DNA of 64,000 bases from Microcebus murinus (taxonomy: Eukaryota; Chordata; Mammalia; Primates; Cheirogaleidae): positions 15,240,501 through 15,304,500 of the forward strand of contig NC_134119.1 of NCBI RefSeq assembly GCF_040939455.1, in the 5' to 3' direction. The position numbers and the translations under genes were made by a program. The notes under the pieces are model-generated. The model had not been told where the DNA came from. It was given only the letters and a program-made list of their open reading frames with translations, and searched no databases. Positions 35,127 to 46,644 of this stretch are shown here, in pieces. Within the stretch, counting starts at the first letter, position 1. Each line of letters opens with the position of its first letter.

Positions 35127-35500
35127 TAGTTTGCTAGGACTCCAGCACAAAGTGCCACAGACTGGGTGGCTTAAACAACAGAAATTTATTTCTCCCAGTG
35201 CTGGAGACTAGACGTCTGAGATCAAGGTGCCGGCAGGGTTGGTTTCCTCTGAGGCCTTGGCTTGCAGATGGCCCCCCTCTCCCTGTGTCTTCACGTGGCC
35301 TTCCTTCTGTGTGTGTCTGTGTCCCAATCTCCTCTGTGTATAAGGACACCAAGTCATCTTGGATTAGGGCCCTCACGTAACCTCATTTGAACTCAGTTAC
35401 CTCTGTGAAGACCCTATTTCCAAATACAGTCACATTGTAAAGTGCTGGATGTTAAGACTTCAATACATGAACTCTTGTGGGATGCAACTCAGCCCATAAC
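35127..35500 (-). mobile_element. MLT1-type MaLR LTR
   Basis: Near full length: GCTAGTTTGCTAGGACTCCAGC, ACTGGGTGGCTTAAACAACAG, GGCTTGCAGATGGCC, CCCTGTGTCTTCACGTGGCC, AAGGACACCAAGTCATCTTGG, GAAGACCCTATTTCCAAATAC and CAACTCAGCCCATAAC. Confidence 0.95.
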
Positions 35501-36760
35501 GCAGGGAGATGGATCACGAGAAGGAGAAAGTGGAGAGTTATGGCAGCAGTTGTGAACAGGCAGTGGCCATGGAAGAGAGACAAGGAGAGACAGTCTGATG
35601 GTTCTTTTCTTTGTAAGGAAGACGACAACAAAAGCAAAAGTTCTGGAACAGGCACCATAAGAGAAAAGGAAAGGCAGCTAGAATTCACCTGGCAAGTTTT
35701 CTTCAACCCATAGAGACATCCCTACAGCCATCACTCCTCACTGCTTCCCTGTGACAGGAGCGTTGTTTCTGGTTCCCTACCCACGCAGGACAAAATGTCT
35801 CATTACTCTGTAGTCTCGGCGTTTCTATCACATTCTCTCATGCCTGGAGTCTGAACCACATCCAGGACATTCCTGAGTGACAGCTCTCAGGAACTAATTA
35901 TTAATGTCCCTGGCACAAAGGCTGGGTGGGCATTTATTCCCATTACCCGAGCCTGGTGATGAATGGAGCTTTGCACAGGCTGCATAATTTCTTCGTTTCT
36001 CCATAAGTCTGTGCCTTCTGCTGGCATTTTAAGGAAAGTATTTTTATGGAGTTTGGAGCTATTCAGTAATTTTCCAGGAGGGCACATTGCCCAGGCCAGA
36101 TGGACAGATTTTTTTTTTCTGGTTCCAGCTGGTGAAGTCCTGTTTGATAAGATTCTAACCCATCCTACTTGAACAGTGATGCACAGTTTGCTTGCGAGGT
36201 GGGTGGTAGAAAATGACTCTACTGGCAGCTTGTTATGGTGGGCTGAAGTGAGGGGGCCACCCTAGTACCAAAACCTCCCCAGTGTGCAAGGGAACTGGAG
36301 CTGAGGGACTCTGCAGTCACACACTCAAGCGATGCCAAGGAAGGACATTATTTGTTTTTAGATGCACCAAGATCATAACATGGGACGTGAAGGGGCAGGA
36401 TGTCAAGGAGCTGTTCTATCTGAGAGAGGGTTAGTCACTACATTGAGAGCTTTGTGTTTCTCTCCAAATCCATCTGTCTTTAGAAAGAGAAGCTGGATGC
36501 AGTGCAGAATGGTAGAGAGGAATGAACTTTGGCTTTCTAAAGAGGGTCACTTAAATTTTCAGTTAAGCTGCATTATGAGGTCATTTTTAATCTACTGTAC
36601 TCTGCAGTTATTGGACCAGAGCCTTCTTGCATGCTAAGCCCTCAGCAAGGTGGTGTACACGCCAAATGAGAGGGGTATGTAAGGTTCCGGGCACAAGATC
36701 TGACACCTGGCAGGTGTTCCTTGTATGAAACTCCTTGGGTTGGTGTATGGGTGTATGAGA
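35501..36760. other. No gene or identifiable repeat
   Basis: About 1.2 kb unassigned. Open frames under 95 codons and without similarity I can see. Confidence 0.3.
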
Positions 36761-36767
36761 TCCCCTT

Positions 36768-37066
36768 TTATTGTTGTTTTTCTGAGATAGGGTCTCACTC
36801 TGTCACCCAAGTTGAAGTGCAGTGATGCTATCATAGCTCACTATTACCTCAACCTCCTGGACTCAACTGATCCTTACAGTTCAGTTTCCTGAGTAGCCGT
36901 GACTATAGGCCCACACCACCATGTCTCACTAATTTTTTAAAATTTTTGTAGAGATGATATCTTGCTATATTGCCCAGGCTGGCCTCAAACTCCTGGCCTC
37001 AAGTGATCCTCTCACCTTGGCCTCCCAAAGTACTGGGATTACAGGCCTGATCCACTGTTTTTGGCC
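36768..37066 (-). mobile_element. Full-length dimeric Alu (AluJ-like)
   Basis: T-rich tail, GAGATAGGGTCTCACTCTGTCACCC, CACTATTACCTCAACCTCCTGG, middle AATTTTTTAAAATTTTTGTAGAGATG, TTGCCCAGGCTGGCCTCAAACTCC and GCCTCCCAAAGTACTGGGATTACAGG. Both arms are present. High divergence suggests an old copy; CCCCTTTT flanks both ends as a possible short TSD. Confidence 0.95.
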
Positions 37067-37503
37067 CCTTTTTCATTTTTATTTTTTCTAACTAACATTC
37101 TAAAGAGAACTGAGGCTAGAAAATATTTTCAAAGAAAACTACCCTTCCATGGGAAGTGGTAATGACATCATCAATGGCCTTTTTTCCCTTTTCTTTTTAG
37201 CTTTGGATATCTTCTGAAACTTTCTTCTTCCTGCCTTGAGGGTACGGCTGTGTCAGTGGGAAGGTAGACCCTCTCTGAATTCTCTCTGCTACGGCTTCTC
37301 CTGGTCTTCCTGCAGGCAAGAAATCTTTGATATCATTTTATTCTATCAGATCTTTTGCTTCACATTCTCACTTTCCTCTTGCAATCTTCCACCTGCTTCT
37401 GCTAACATAAAACTCTCAAAGACCAATCATTTTCTCAATCTCACTGCATACAAATACCTTGGCTCTGACCAGAAGGCAACACAAAAATTTTCCAAGAAAA
37501 ATT
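37067..37503. other. No gene or identifiable repeat
   Basis: Includes a pyrimidine-rich tract ending in AG at 37182-37200, which looks like a splice acceptor but is followed by an immediate stop in the readable frames. Confidence 0.3.
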
Positions 37504-37585
37504 CCATTTAATGGATAAGAAAATTAAGTTACTCAAAGCCTAAGTGACTTGTCCTAGATATGGCCCTAGAAACCAAGACTTGTAT
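37504..37585 (+). mobile_element. MIR fragment
   Basis: ATGGATAAGAAAATTAAGTTAC and CTAAGTGACTTGTCCTAGATATGG resemble the MIR core. Confidence 0.45.
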
Positions 37586-38620
37586 TTTTTTCCATAAAAC
37601 CTACCAGAATAAAGAAAAGAATTAGGACAAGGAGGTTTAACAAATAACCAATCAACCAAAACAAAATTAAAATGTTAGCACAAACCATAAAACAAAAAAA
37701 AATAGTAAATTGGACTTCATCCAAATTTAGATGATCTCCTCTAACTAGAATGTATAGAGAGCTCTCAGAACTCAATAATAGGAAAACAAACAGAATAAGA
37801 AATGGGCAAAATATTTGAATAGATACTTTGGTAGAGAAGACATGCAGGTGGTGAATAAGCACATGAAAGGATCATTAACATCATTAGTTTAAAATAGCAG
37901 GGGCAAAACACATACCATAGTTGTCTTTGTGTTCTAGTGAGAATGAGGAGTAACTCCCATATATTACTGGTCAGAATGCAAAAAGGTACAGCCACTTGGG
38001 AAAGTGGTTTGGCAGCTTCTCCCATAATCACTGTACATTTACCATAGGACCTAGCAATTCCACTCCTAGGTATGAACCCAAGAGAAATGAAGATGTAAGT
38101 CCACACAAAAAACATTTCATGAATGCTTGCACCAGCTGTATTCACAATCCTCAAGACTGTAAACAACCCAATGTACAGTGGCTGGTGAATGGAGAAATTG
38201 TGGCAAATCCATAAAATGGAATATTACTCAACAAAAAAAGGACCAACATAATGATAAGAATAGCAATATAGATAAATTTCACAAGCATTATGGTAAGTGA
38301 AAAAAAAATCAAATTCTAAAGGCTACATATTTTATAATTCCAGTTAAATGACATTCTGCAAAAGGCAAAACTAAAATCTCAAAGACTAGATCAGTGATTG
38401 CCAGGAGCAAGGGAGAAGGTTGGGGTGGATGACCACAAAGGACACAAGGGAACTTCTTAGGGTGATGCAGAATTTCTTGGGGTGATGCAAAATTCCTATA
38501 TCTTGATGTGATGATGATTATCTGAGAGTATACATTTGTCAAAAGTCATGCAACCACATACCAAAAAAGTAAATTTTACTCTATATGAATTTTACCTTAA
38601 TAAATATGTTTAAAGGTTAA
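37586..38620 (+). mobile_element. Old L1M 3' fragment
   Basis: TAAATTGGACTTCATCC, AGAAATGGGCAAAATATTTG, CACTTGGGAAAGTGGTTTGGC, CAATTCCACTCCTAGGTATG, AATGGAATATTACTCAAC and the 3'UTR AGTAAATTTTACTCTATATGAATTTTACC. ORF2 is broken throughout. Confidence 0.9.
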
Positions 38621-38864
38621 ATGGGAAATGGAAGCTTGTGACAAATCCTCTATTTTACACCCAGTCATTCTTCATCCAACCCTTCCCAGGGAGGTTTCCG
38701 ATGCCAGATGTTGCCCGATAGCTCAGAAACGTAGAGGTAAGTAATGTGGTCTTTCCTCATGGTGTGGTGGGAGTTGCAAAAGAAAATTTGGCCGTTTTGT
38801 GATAGCATCTTCTTTGCTGTGACAGAGAGAGCACGGAGAAGTGCTGAGGTTGTGGAGGAAGAAG

Positions 38865-38990
38865 GATAGGAAGGCTCCCCGCTAAGGATTTGCAGGAGCT
38901 GAGGCTTGAAGGACAATTAGATGGTGAGGGGAAGGCATTCGGGGTGTAAGGAACAGCAGGAGAAGAAACACAGGGGCAGCAGAGAGCCAG
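38865..38990 (-). mobile_element. Probable L2 fragment
   Basis: GGAGCTGAGGCTTGAAGGACA and GGGGAAGGCATTCGGGGTG resemble antisense L2. Short. Confidence 0.45.
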
Positions 38991-39515
38991 GGGGGTGGGT
39001 CTTCTCCTCCTCACTCAGCAGCTGCTGTGGAGGGCATCAAACAGCCAGCCAGAGCTTTTATGACCAGCACTGACCCCCTAGAAGAACAGAAGGAAGGCTG
39101 GTCCCCTGACCCATAGCTCTCACAGCGTAGGCATTTAGAAAATCCTTGCTCAATTCTGCCTCACAGTTGAATTGCAATGGTGAACGTAGGAAACATAGAA
39201 AGACTGACAAAAATAGGAAACCTCCTTTAGGTGACTGCCACAGTTGCAATTATCGAAGCAAGAATCTTTGATGGGTGCTAAACTTAACGGGTAAAAGGAT
39301 AAGAAGCAGGGTATTTGCATAGTCACAAAGGATCTTATAACATTTTATCAAAGGGAAAATAGAAACTACAGTGAGGAAACCTCGTAGACACCACCTTAAT
39401 CAAGGGACCCGAGTAAGCCTCACCAGAAATGAGACCGGTTGTTACCAGGTGTCCTCAATAGGACACTCTGAAAAGGGCACAGTGCCCCTTCTGTGGTATT
39501 CCTGCCAGAAATGCT
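38991..39515. other. No gene or identifiable repeat
   Basis: Unassigned sequence with no credible coding frame. Confidence 0.3.
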
Positions 39516-39516
39516 A

Positions 39517-39890
39517 TCTCAGATCAGGCTGCTGTAACAAATTATCATAGGAGACGGGGCGGCTTAAACAACAAATATTAGTACTTATTTCTCACGGTCA
39601 TGGAGGCTGGAAAGTCTATGATCAAGGTGCCAGAAGATCGGGTGTCTGGTGAGGTCCTGCTTCCTGGTTTGCAGGTGGACATCTTCCTGTTGTGTCTTCA
39701 TAGGATGGAGAACAGGGAGCGAGAGGGAGCAAGCTCCAGGTCTCTCTTTAGAAGGGCACTAATCCCATTCTTGAGGTCTCCACCCCCATGAACTAATTTC
39801 TTCCCAAAAGGCCCCCCCTCCTCACACTATCACATTGAAGGCTAGGATTTCAACATATGAATTTTGGGGAGACACAAACTTTCAGTTCAA
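39517..39890 (-). mobile_element. MaLR LTR
   Basis: GATCAGGCTGCTGTAACAAATTATCATAGG, TTTCTCACGGTCATGGAGGCTGG, ATGATCAAGGTGCCAG, GGGCACTAATCCCATTCTTGAGG and TTCAACATATGAATTTTGGGGAG. Confidence 0.93.
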
Positions 39891-39894
39891 ATGC

Positions 39895-40312
39895 ACAGCC
39901 TCACTCTAATCCTAAGAGAGACATTTGACCAACCCAAATTGAAGGCTGCTCCACAAAATAACTGATCTGTATACTTCAAAAGTCCCCAGGCCATGAAGGA
40001 GAAAGGAAAACTGTCATGGGTGGGAAGAAATCAAAGAGACAGAACAACGAATTGCAATATGTGAACATGAATTAGATCCCAGACCACAAGAAGGACATTA
40101 ATGGGAAAACAGGCAAAATTCAAATAATGTCTATAGATTAGTTAATAGTAATGTGTTGATGCTAATTTCTTGATTTTGATTGTATCAAATTATGTACAAC
40201 ATGAACATTAGGGAAATCTGAGTGAAGGGTATATGAGAACTCTCTACAGTATGTTTGCAACTATGCTGTGAGTCTAAAATTATTTTTTTGAAAACTTAAA
40301 AAGAAAATGTTT
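39895..40312 (+). mobile_element. Old L1M 3'UTR
   Basis: AGGACATTAATGGGAAAACAGGC, AAATTCAAATAATGTCTATAG, ATTAGTTAATAGTAATGTG, GAACATTAGGGAAATCTGAG and TGTGAGTCTAAAATTATTTTT are a typical L1M 3' terminus. Confidence 0.88.
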
Positions 40313-40556
40313 TCTGAAGAGGGCAAGATATGATAGAACTTTAAATATCTGCTTTACAGATGGGTCAGGTTATGGTAGAACTTTCTACATTCCTTCTTCT
40401 GCTGGCTATTTTTATTTATTTACATTTTTCCTCAAACTGAACAAAGCATAATTATGAGCTTCTATAACTAGGGGCAACAAAAATCATCTTGTAGGACAGA
40501 AACATGCTCTTAACTTTATCTTTCTGTCTTTAAACATTATAGGATCATATATTTAA

Positions 40557-40829
40557 CACATTAACTGCCACACCAGAAAAAAAAATATCTTGGGTTCACA
40601 GTGTTTTATTAGGAAAATAGAATAAAAACTTTGAAAATAAAATGATCCTTTCTAATTTAATGAAAAATCTGTTATGTTTTATTGTTTTTATGTGTGTAAG
40701 TTATATGCAACTTGAAAAATAGTTCAGGCAGCTCCCAAGGTAAAGAGACTTGTGAGTTATATATGTTTCACAAGGCCTGGGGCTCAAAACTAGCATGAGT
40801 TAAATACAACTCACATGGCAGTTAATGTG
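40557..40829. mobile_element. piggyBac-like miniature transposon with TTAA duplication
   Basis: A 273-bp AT-rich element whose ends are perfect 14-bp inverted repeats (CACATTAACTGCCA at 40557-40570; TGGCAGTTAATGTG at 40816-40829), flanked on each side by TTAA (40553-40556 and 40830-40833). TTAA targeting is the hallmark of piggyBac. A second inverted pair, CTTGTGA and TCACAAG, lies inside near 40750-40775. There is no coding capacity, so mobility would have needed a transposase elsewhere. Lemurs are known to carry lineage-specific piggyBac elements; whether this copy belongs to one of those families needs a search. Confidence 0.87.
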
Positions 40830-40833
40830 TTAA

Positions 40834-41290
40834 AAGTCATCTCATCCATATCCAATTCTCAGGGGTCTCAAACCTAAACTCTTTCCTAGCATAAGAAAAC
40901 CTATCCTGTTGCATTACATTCCACATGCTATCAACATTATGAAATTTTCACAAGTCTAAGTTCAATCCCACATGCTGCAGAATAGAAGATACCTGTGATT
41001 TGCTTAAAAATTGGAGATTATCTTTCTCAGTTAAGGGTTTTTAACTGAAGAGTGGGGAACTGGCACTTTGAGTTGGGATTTCATACAACAGCCTGCTGTT
41101 GTCTGGTGCTGCTATCAGTGCCAAGTGCTGCACAGGGTCAGTCTTCCGTAAAAATGATAAGCCACATTTCCTCATGTGTATCTGAGTTCTATTTAGCTCC
41201 CTCAGACACTCTGGTTTTGTATTCCGTTTGAAGAACTGAAGGTCAAGCAGAAAGAACACATTTTTCTTGATAACTTTTTGATTTAAAGTT
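40834..41290. other. No gene or identifiable repeat
   Basis: Unassigned sequence between the piggyBac-like element and the L1 target site. Confidence 0.3.
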
Positions 41291-41302
41291 AAAGTGGGTT
41301 TT

Positions 41303-41827
41303 TTTTCTTAAATTAATTTTATTTATTTATTTATTTTTTATTTCAGCATATTATGGGGGTACAGATTTTAAGGTTTCAATAAATGCCCATTTCCCCCCTC
41401 CCCCCACAAGTCTGAGTCTCCATCATGACCATCCCCCAGATGGTGCACATCTCACTCATTATGTATGTATATACCCACCCCTCTACCCCCTCCCACCTGC
41501 CCAATACCCTATTACTGTAGTACCTATGTGACCACTTAGGTGCTGTTCAGTTAATACCAATTTGCTGGTGAGTGTATGTGGTGCTTGTTTTTCCATTCTT
41601 GGGAAACTTCACTTAATAGTATGGGTTCCAGCTCTAACCAGGAAAATATAAGATGTGCTATGTCACCATTGTTTCTTAGAGCTGAATAGTACTCCATAGT
41701 ATACATATACCACATTTTATTAATCCATTCTTGGATTGATGGACACTTGGGCTGTTTCCACAGCCTTGCAATTATGAATTGTGCTGCTATAAACATTCGA
41801 GTGCAGATGTCTTTTTTGTAGAATGTC
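41303..41827 (-). mobile_element. Young 5'-truncated strepsirrhine-type L1
   Basis: Antisense L1 3' end: A-tail with (ATTT)n, TTTCAGCATATTATGGGGGTACAG, C-rich 3'UTR and the ORF2 C-terminus (minus-strand landmarks DICTRMFIAAQF, WKQPKCPSIQEWINKMWYMY). Perfect 12-bp TSD AAAGTGGGTTTT at 41291-41302 and 41828-41839. Wording is close to the 27051-27957 copy. Confidence 0.95.
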
Positions 41828-41839
41828 AAAGTGGGTTTT

Positions 41840-42830
41840 AAGATCCAATTGCACTGGAAAAGGATAGAATGAATCCTTTCTAACACCACTTGCCAATGCA
41901 AGGGATTGTCAGGATTTAGGCGGACCAATATCCATTTTCCTTTTCTGACTGCCTCAGTTTCCTGGGGGTAATTAACTCTCCTTCACTCTGTGCAGTCCTG
42001 GTGGGATGGGAAACCCAACTGCTTGCACACAACAATAACATCTCATGGTGACTTCGAAGGCTACTTCTGCTAGATCCTTCCTTTTGCTCTCCGGGTATAT
42101 CCAAGTGCATAGCACGAGTTCTGATGTTGGCAGATTGGTCACTTCATTCTCAGACTTTTGAAACTTGAGTTGAGTAATGCAAGGAGGTAAGAAAATTCTA
42201 AGTTCAATTCCTCCAGTGCTGTGGCCCCCTGAAGCTACGGAGATGGTCCCAGTGAAGAGTTGCTCTAGTTCTCTGAGTCTCGCATTTCAAACCCAGTTCG
42301 TCACCTTTCTTCATTCTAGCAGCTGGTCTACACCATGCCAACAAATTCCCTTTTTATGAAAAGCCAGCCAGAGTTGCTACCTGTTGTTTGCCACCAGAGA
42401 ACTCTAGCTGGTTGAGTTTTCCAAAATCATGAGAAAACCCTTAAGTGGCTCCCAACTCAAAGAAAAGGGTTCAAAGAAAAGGGAAGAAAGGAGATACTCT
42501 GTAGTCCCGGAACCTCTGAGGTGAGCCTGGCCTCTGGAAATGTAGAATGCAGATTTCAACCTTTTAAGCTTTGGAATCACTGAAGTAGCTGCTAAGAAGA
42601 ATGAGAATATTTGAAATATATGATCACTTACTAAGTACCTTAAATTAGAATTAAGTAATTTCAGAGTATCAATTGAAAATGGTTGCAACATGCACTTTAT
42701 ATCAGTTTCTATATACATGCATCATGTTTATTAATATAAATTATCAGAGTTTATAGATTTGTCAGTAGGTATAATTTTCCATCTTGGCACTTGAAAAATA
42801 AAATGTTAATGAGACATAACCCAATGACCG
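41840..42830. other. No gene or identifiable repeat
   Basis: Unassigned. A 104-codon minus-strand frame at 42404-42718 resembles nothing I know. Confidence 0.3.
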
Positions 42831-42834
42831 AGAC

Positions 42835-43113
42835 TTGTGAGTGTAAAGTCATTACAAAATTTGTTTAAGACTTGCCCCATTTCTTAAAAGTTTAACATAC
42901 ACCTATCATATGATCCAAACCATTCACCCCTGGGTATTTACTTAAGAAAAATAAAAGCATATATCCATACAAATGACTTATACACAAATGTTTATAGGAG
43001 CTTTATTTGTAGTGACATAAAACTGAAACAACCCAATGTCCATCAACAAGTGACTGAACAAACAAATTGCAGTATATCCCTGCAATGGAATACTACTCAG
43101 CAATAAAAAGAGA
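42835..43113 (+). mobile_element. Old L1M, left part (interrupted)
   Basis: ACACCTATCATATGATCC, TGGGTATTTACTTAAGAAAAATAAAAGC, CAACCCAATGTCCATCAAC and GGAATACTACTCAGCAATAAAAAG. The element resumes at 44080 after an LTR insertion. Confidence 0.9.
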
Positions 43114-44079
43114 TGTGTAGGGGCCAAGGGAAAACTTTGCCTTTGCCCTCTGAAGATTTGTTGAAAAATCAACTGACAAAAGGCAGAGGACTAGGAGAAA
43201 TGACATACACATTTATTAACATGTATGGAGGAAAACCATGGAGTGATTACTACAACTCCCCCCCCAATGGGGTATAGAAGCTTATTTACCCTTTTTCAGA
43301 GGGAACAGTACAGATGGAGAATGTAGACAATTCTTTTGAGGGGCAGAAAGTGAGTGTTACTGAGAATGAAGGGACCAGGAAGATGGAAATTAATCTGTAA
43401 ATGATTGTCTCTGGAATTTGTTTTTCTTTTTTTGGAGACAGAGTCTCACTCTGTCACCACCTGAGTAGAGTGCAGTGGCATCATCATAGTTCACTGCAAC
43501 TTCAAACTTCTGGGCTCAAGCAATTTTCCCACCTAGGCTTCCCAAAAGTGCTAGGATTACAGGTGTGAGCCATCGCACCAGCCTCTCTCTGAAATTTGAA
43601 TGACACTGAGAGGCAGCCATTATCTTGAGGAACAAAATATAAGATGTCAAAAAAGGGCAAGATGGTTGAGCTTTTAAACTATCTTGAAGTTACAGAAAGA
43701 ATAGGGGCTTGGACGGTGGCACACAGGTTATGATGGTAAACCAAGCTTTGGGAGAAAAAGAAGAGGAGTCCTGGCTAGCAAAGGTTATCTTGCTATGCAG
43801 ATGAAACCTCACAGGTAGTAGTTCTCCAAGAGAATAAATGGCAAGTGTTTCTTCCAGACCGTTAATGGTATCAGACTCTCAGTTAATCTTTCTTAGATGG
43901 AACAAGGGAGGGCCTCAGAGAAGTCCTGGCTATATCAACACAGATTTTTTCCTACCGATTCAAATCTCTACCCATGAAAGAAAGCTTTCAGCTTTTCTTG
44001 TATTTTCAGCCCTTCTGAATAGCCATCTTGAAATATATCAAAGAAGTATATTTGAGGTGAAATATGTTGGTTTCCTTCA
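43114..44079 (-). mobile_element. ERV LTR inserted in L1M
   Basis: Begins TGTAGGGGCCAAGGGAAAACTTTGCC and carries ACACATTTATTAACATG, ACAATTCTTTTGAGGGGCAG, AAGGGCAAGATGGTTGAGC. Apparent length is about 800 bp once the Alu is removed. AATAAA reads on the minus strand near 43210. Exact right end and TSD not certain. Confidence 0.75.
43421..43585 (-). mobile_element. Arm-fused Alu monomer inside the LTR
   Basis: T-rich tail, GAGACAGAGTCTCACTCTGTCACC, TTCACTGCAACTTCAAACTTCTGGGC joined directly to CTTCCCAAAAGTGCTAGGATTACAGG. The middle of the dimer (end of left arm, A-rich linker, start of right arm) is missing. TSD TCTCTGGAATTTG (43408-43420) and TCTCTGAAATTTG (43586-43598). Confidence 0.92.
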
Positions 44080-44405
44080 CATGCAAGAACACAGGTAAAT
44101 CTCAATTATGCAGAATGAAAGAAGACAAACAAAAGAAGAACATATACTATCTGTGCTCCTTTTATATGCAATTCTAGAAGATGCAAACTGATCTATTGTG
44201 ACAGGAAGTAGATCAATGGTCCCCTGGAAAAGGGGGAAGAGATCCAAAGGGATGTAAGGAAACTTATGTGGGTGACAGATACATTCAATATATTGACTAT
44301 GGTGATGATTTGACAGATGTACACATATGTCCAACTTATCAAGTTATTCACTTTAAATATGTGAAGCTTATTGTATGCCAAGTATTCCACAATAAAGCTA
44401 TTATA
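44080..44405 (+). mobile_element. Old L1M, right part
   Basis: Continues the 42835-43113 L1 with CATGCAAGAACACAGG, GCAATTCTAGAAGATGCAAACTG, TGTGACAGGAAGTAGATCAATGG and the 3' end TATTCCACAATAAAGCTATTAT. Confidence 0.87.
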
Positions 44406-44510
44406 AGGACCAAATCCACATACTTGCCTGCCAGATTTGGTGCTAGATCATCTGTCAGGAAAATGCAAAATATAATTCTAGCCTCAGAAATATCTGAAAT
44501 CATATAGTTC

Positions 44511-44672
44511 AGGTGTTGGCCAGAAAGTAAATACTTCTGGCTTTGTGGGTCTTGTAGTCTCTGTTACAATTCTCAACTCTGTCAATGTGGAATGAAAACA
44601 GTTCTAGAAATAATAATATGTAAATGAATGGCAGTGGCTGTGTCGTAATAAACCTTTATTTACAAAAAATAT
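44511..44672 (-). mobile_element. Non-autonomous hAT element fragment
   Basis: Antisense to the family beginning CAGGGGTCGGCAAACT: GGCTTTGTGGGTCTTGTAGTC, ACAATTCTCAACTCTG, GCAGTGGCTGTGTCGTAATAAACC and TTTATTTACAAAAA. Left terminus recognisable as CAGGTGTTGGCCAG. Confidence 0.77.
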
Positions 44673-44939
44673 GTTATAGTTTTTTGACTGTGATCTAGTT
44701 GCACACATTTATTATACAGAAACTGAGAGATGAATGCTATATAGTTAGTGGCAGCTTGTAGAAATCAGAAGTTACTGTAATACTTTTTATCAACCTTTAG
44801 TTACAGAAATGTAAGTTAAAAATGTATTTGAACCAATGCCAGAATCTCACTCCACAGATTGCCAGTGGCAATGGGAGATGCATCTTTATGGTAGAGAAAT
44901 CTGCAAGTCACCATCTTAACTAATAACAACATTTATCAC

Positions 44940-46022
44940 AACGAGTGGGATCATCTGACTTTATATGCTTCCTGATGTAATGCAAAATGAAGGAGGCAGC
45001 ATCATTTATGAAGAATTATTGCCAACAGGGTTTAATATCATTGTAATTGAATCAAGCCTTTGGATCTCATCTCCAGCCTGTAGGACATACGTGGGAAACA
45101 GGAACAAATTAAACACCTTGAGGAAAGAATCAGAGAAACCTATAATAGGGGACATGCTACAAGACAGCTGGCCTGCTCTCTTGGAGAAGTAAATACTACA
45201 GGAAAAAAATATCTGTGAGGAATATTGCTCTAGATTTAAAAATGTGTTGACATCTGGTTTGGGGAAAAAAAAAAACTGCTGTAAAAATATTGCAAGTAAT
45301 GCCATGGTTTCAAAGTGTCCTCCAAATTTCATCTGTTGGAAGTTTAGTCCCTAGATTCACATGTTGATAATATTTGGAAGTGGAGCCTCTAGGAAGTAAT
45401 TAGGGTTAGAGAAGGTCATCAGGGTGGGAACCCACGATGGGGCAGGTGGCTTTCTAAGAAGAGGAAGAGAGACTTAAGTTGGCATGCTCTTGCCCTCTGA
45501 ACATGGGATCTCCTTGCCACAGTATGACGCAGCAACCAGCCATCATCAGATGCCAGAGCTATGCTCTTGGACTTCCCAGCTTCCAGAGATGTAAGGTGAA
45601 TAAACTTATTTTCTTTATGAATGACTCAGTTTGCGGTATTCTGATATAACAACAGAAAACAGACTGAGACAGGTAACAATGGAGAAATTTGATTATAGTT
45701 TAGCTATATTATTAAATTTGACTTTAGTTATATATTATCTAGTCTAGATAATATTATAAAATGGTTGTGGATTTTCTTAGGTAGAATAATAATATTGTGG
45801 TTTTGTAGGAGAATATTTTTATTTTAGGAATCAAATGACAAAATATTTAGAGGTAATGTATCATAATGTCAGTGACTAGAAAAATGTGAACATATAAAGA
45901 GAAATAAAACAAATATGGAAATAGGTTACAATTGTTGAATTCAGGTGGTGAGTATTTACATGTGCTCATCGTACTTTTCTTTCAAATTCCTGTATATTTA
46001 AAAGTTTTCATTAAAAAAATTG
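44940..46022 (+). mobile_element. Old L1M 3'UTR, split by a MaLR LTR
   Basis: ACAAGACAGCTGGCCTGCTCTC and TTTGGGGAAAAAAAAAAACTGCTG before 45305; after 45671 it resumes with TGACTTTAGTTATATATTATC, GAGGTAATGTATCATAATGTC, CAATTGTTGAATTCAGGTGG and AAGTTTTCATTAAAAAAATTG. Both halves are 3'UTR landmarks of old L1M families. Confidence 0.8.
45305..45671 (+). mobile_element. MaLR LTR inserted in L1M
   Basis: Starts TGGTTTCAAAGTGTCCTCC and ends AACAGAAAACAGACTGAGACA. Inside: TAGTCCCTAGATTCACATG, TCTTGGACTTCCCAGC, AATAAACTTATTTTC. Confidence 0.92.
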
Positions 46023-46640
46023 AGGAAATTATTTTATTTGATGATAGACCTTGAGAGGAAAATATTCTTATAAAGATATATTTAAATTCTGTTAAATTAT
46101 CCTTTTTGATCAAGACAGTAACAAGAAGGTGAGAGAATAACTATTCCATCACAGGATAAAATAAGAGCCTTTTAACATTAAACTCTATGGCATATGTTTT
46201 CAAATAGTTAATTAAAAGAAGAAAAATAATTTCTGAAAAGGAAAACAGATGTCACCTGGCCTTTTAATTAAGAGATACAAATTTGAATGACCACGGAATC
46301 TCTAAGAACACTTATTGTGATTTTACCTCAATGTTTGACACAAGAACAGAATTTATCAAAAAAAACTTATTTTCCATAATTGTGGAACTTTTATAGGACA
46401 GGAAAAAAACTATAAGATCTCCAGGCTCAGACAAGGAATAAACTATAGTGTTTTCAGATAACTAATGCAAGACATGACACAATGTTTGAAGGAGAAAAAA
46501 ATTCTCTCAGAATTAGGGCAATTAGAGGATCAATGTGAACCAGTCAGGTGGCCTGGGCTGCCTCTTACCATTTTAGGCCCTTTGTGCTTTGTGCCTAATG
46601 ACCACAGTTTCTTAGGCTTCATACCTTTTCCCTATTTTCT
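46023..46640. other. No gene or identifiable repeat
   Basis: AT-rich, unassigned. Confidence 0.3.
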
Positions 46641-46644
46641 CACT

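Noticed and set aside
37182..37320. Polypyrimidine tract ending in AG followed by a moderately GC-rich block, like an exon acceptor
   Set aside because: Reading frames after the AG stop soon and no downstream donor or homologous product is visible.
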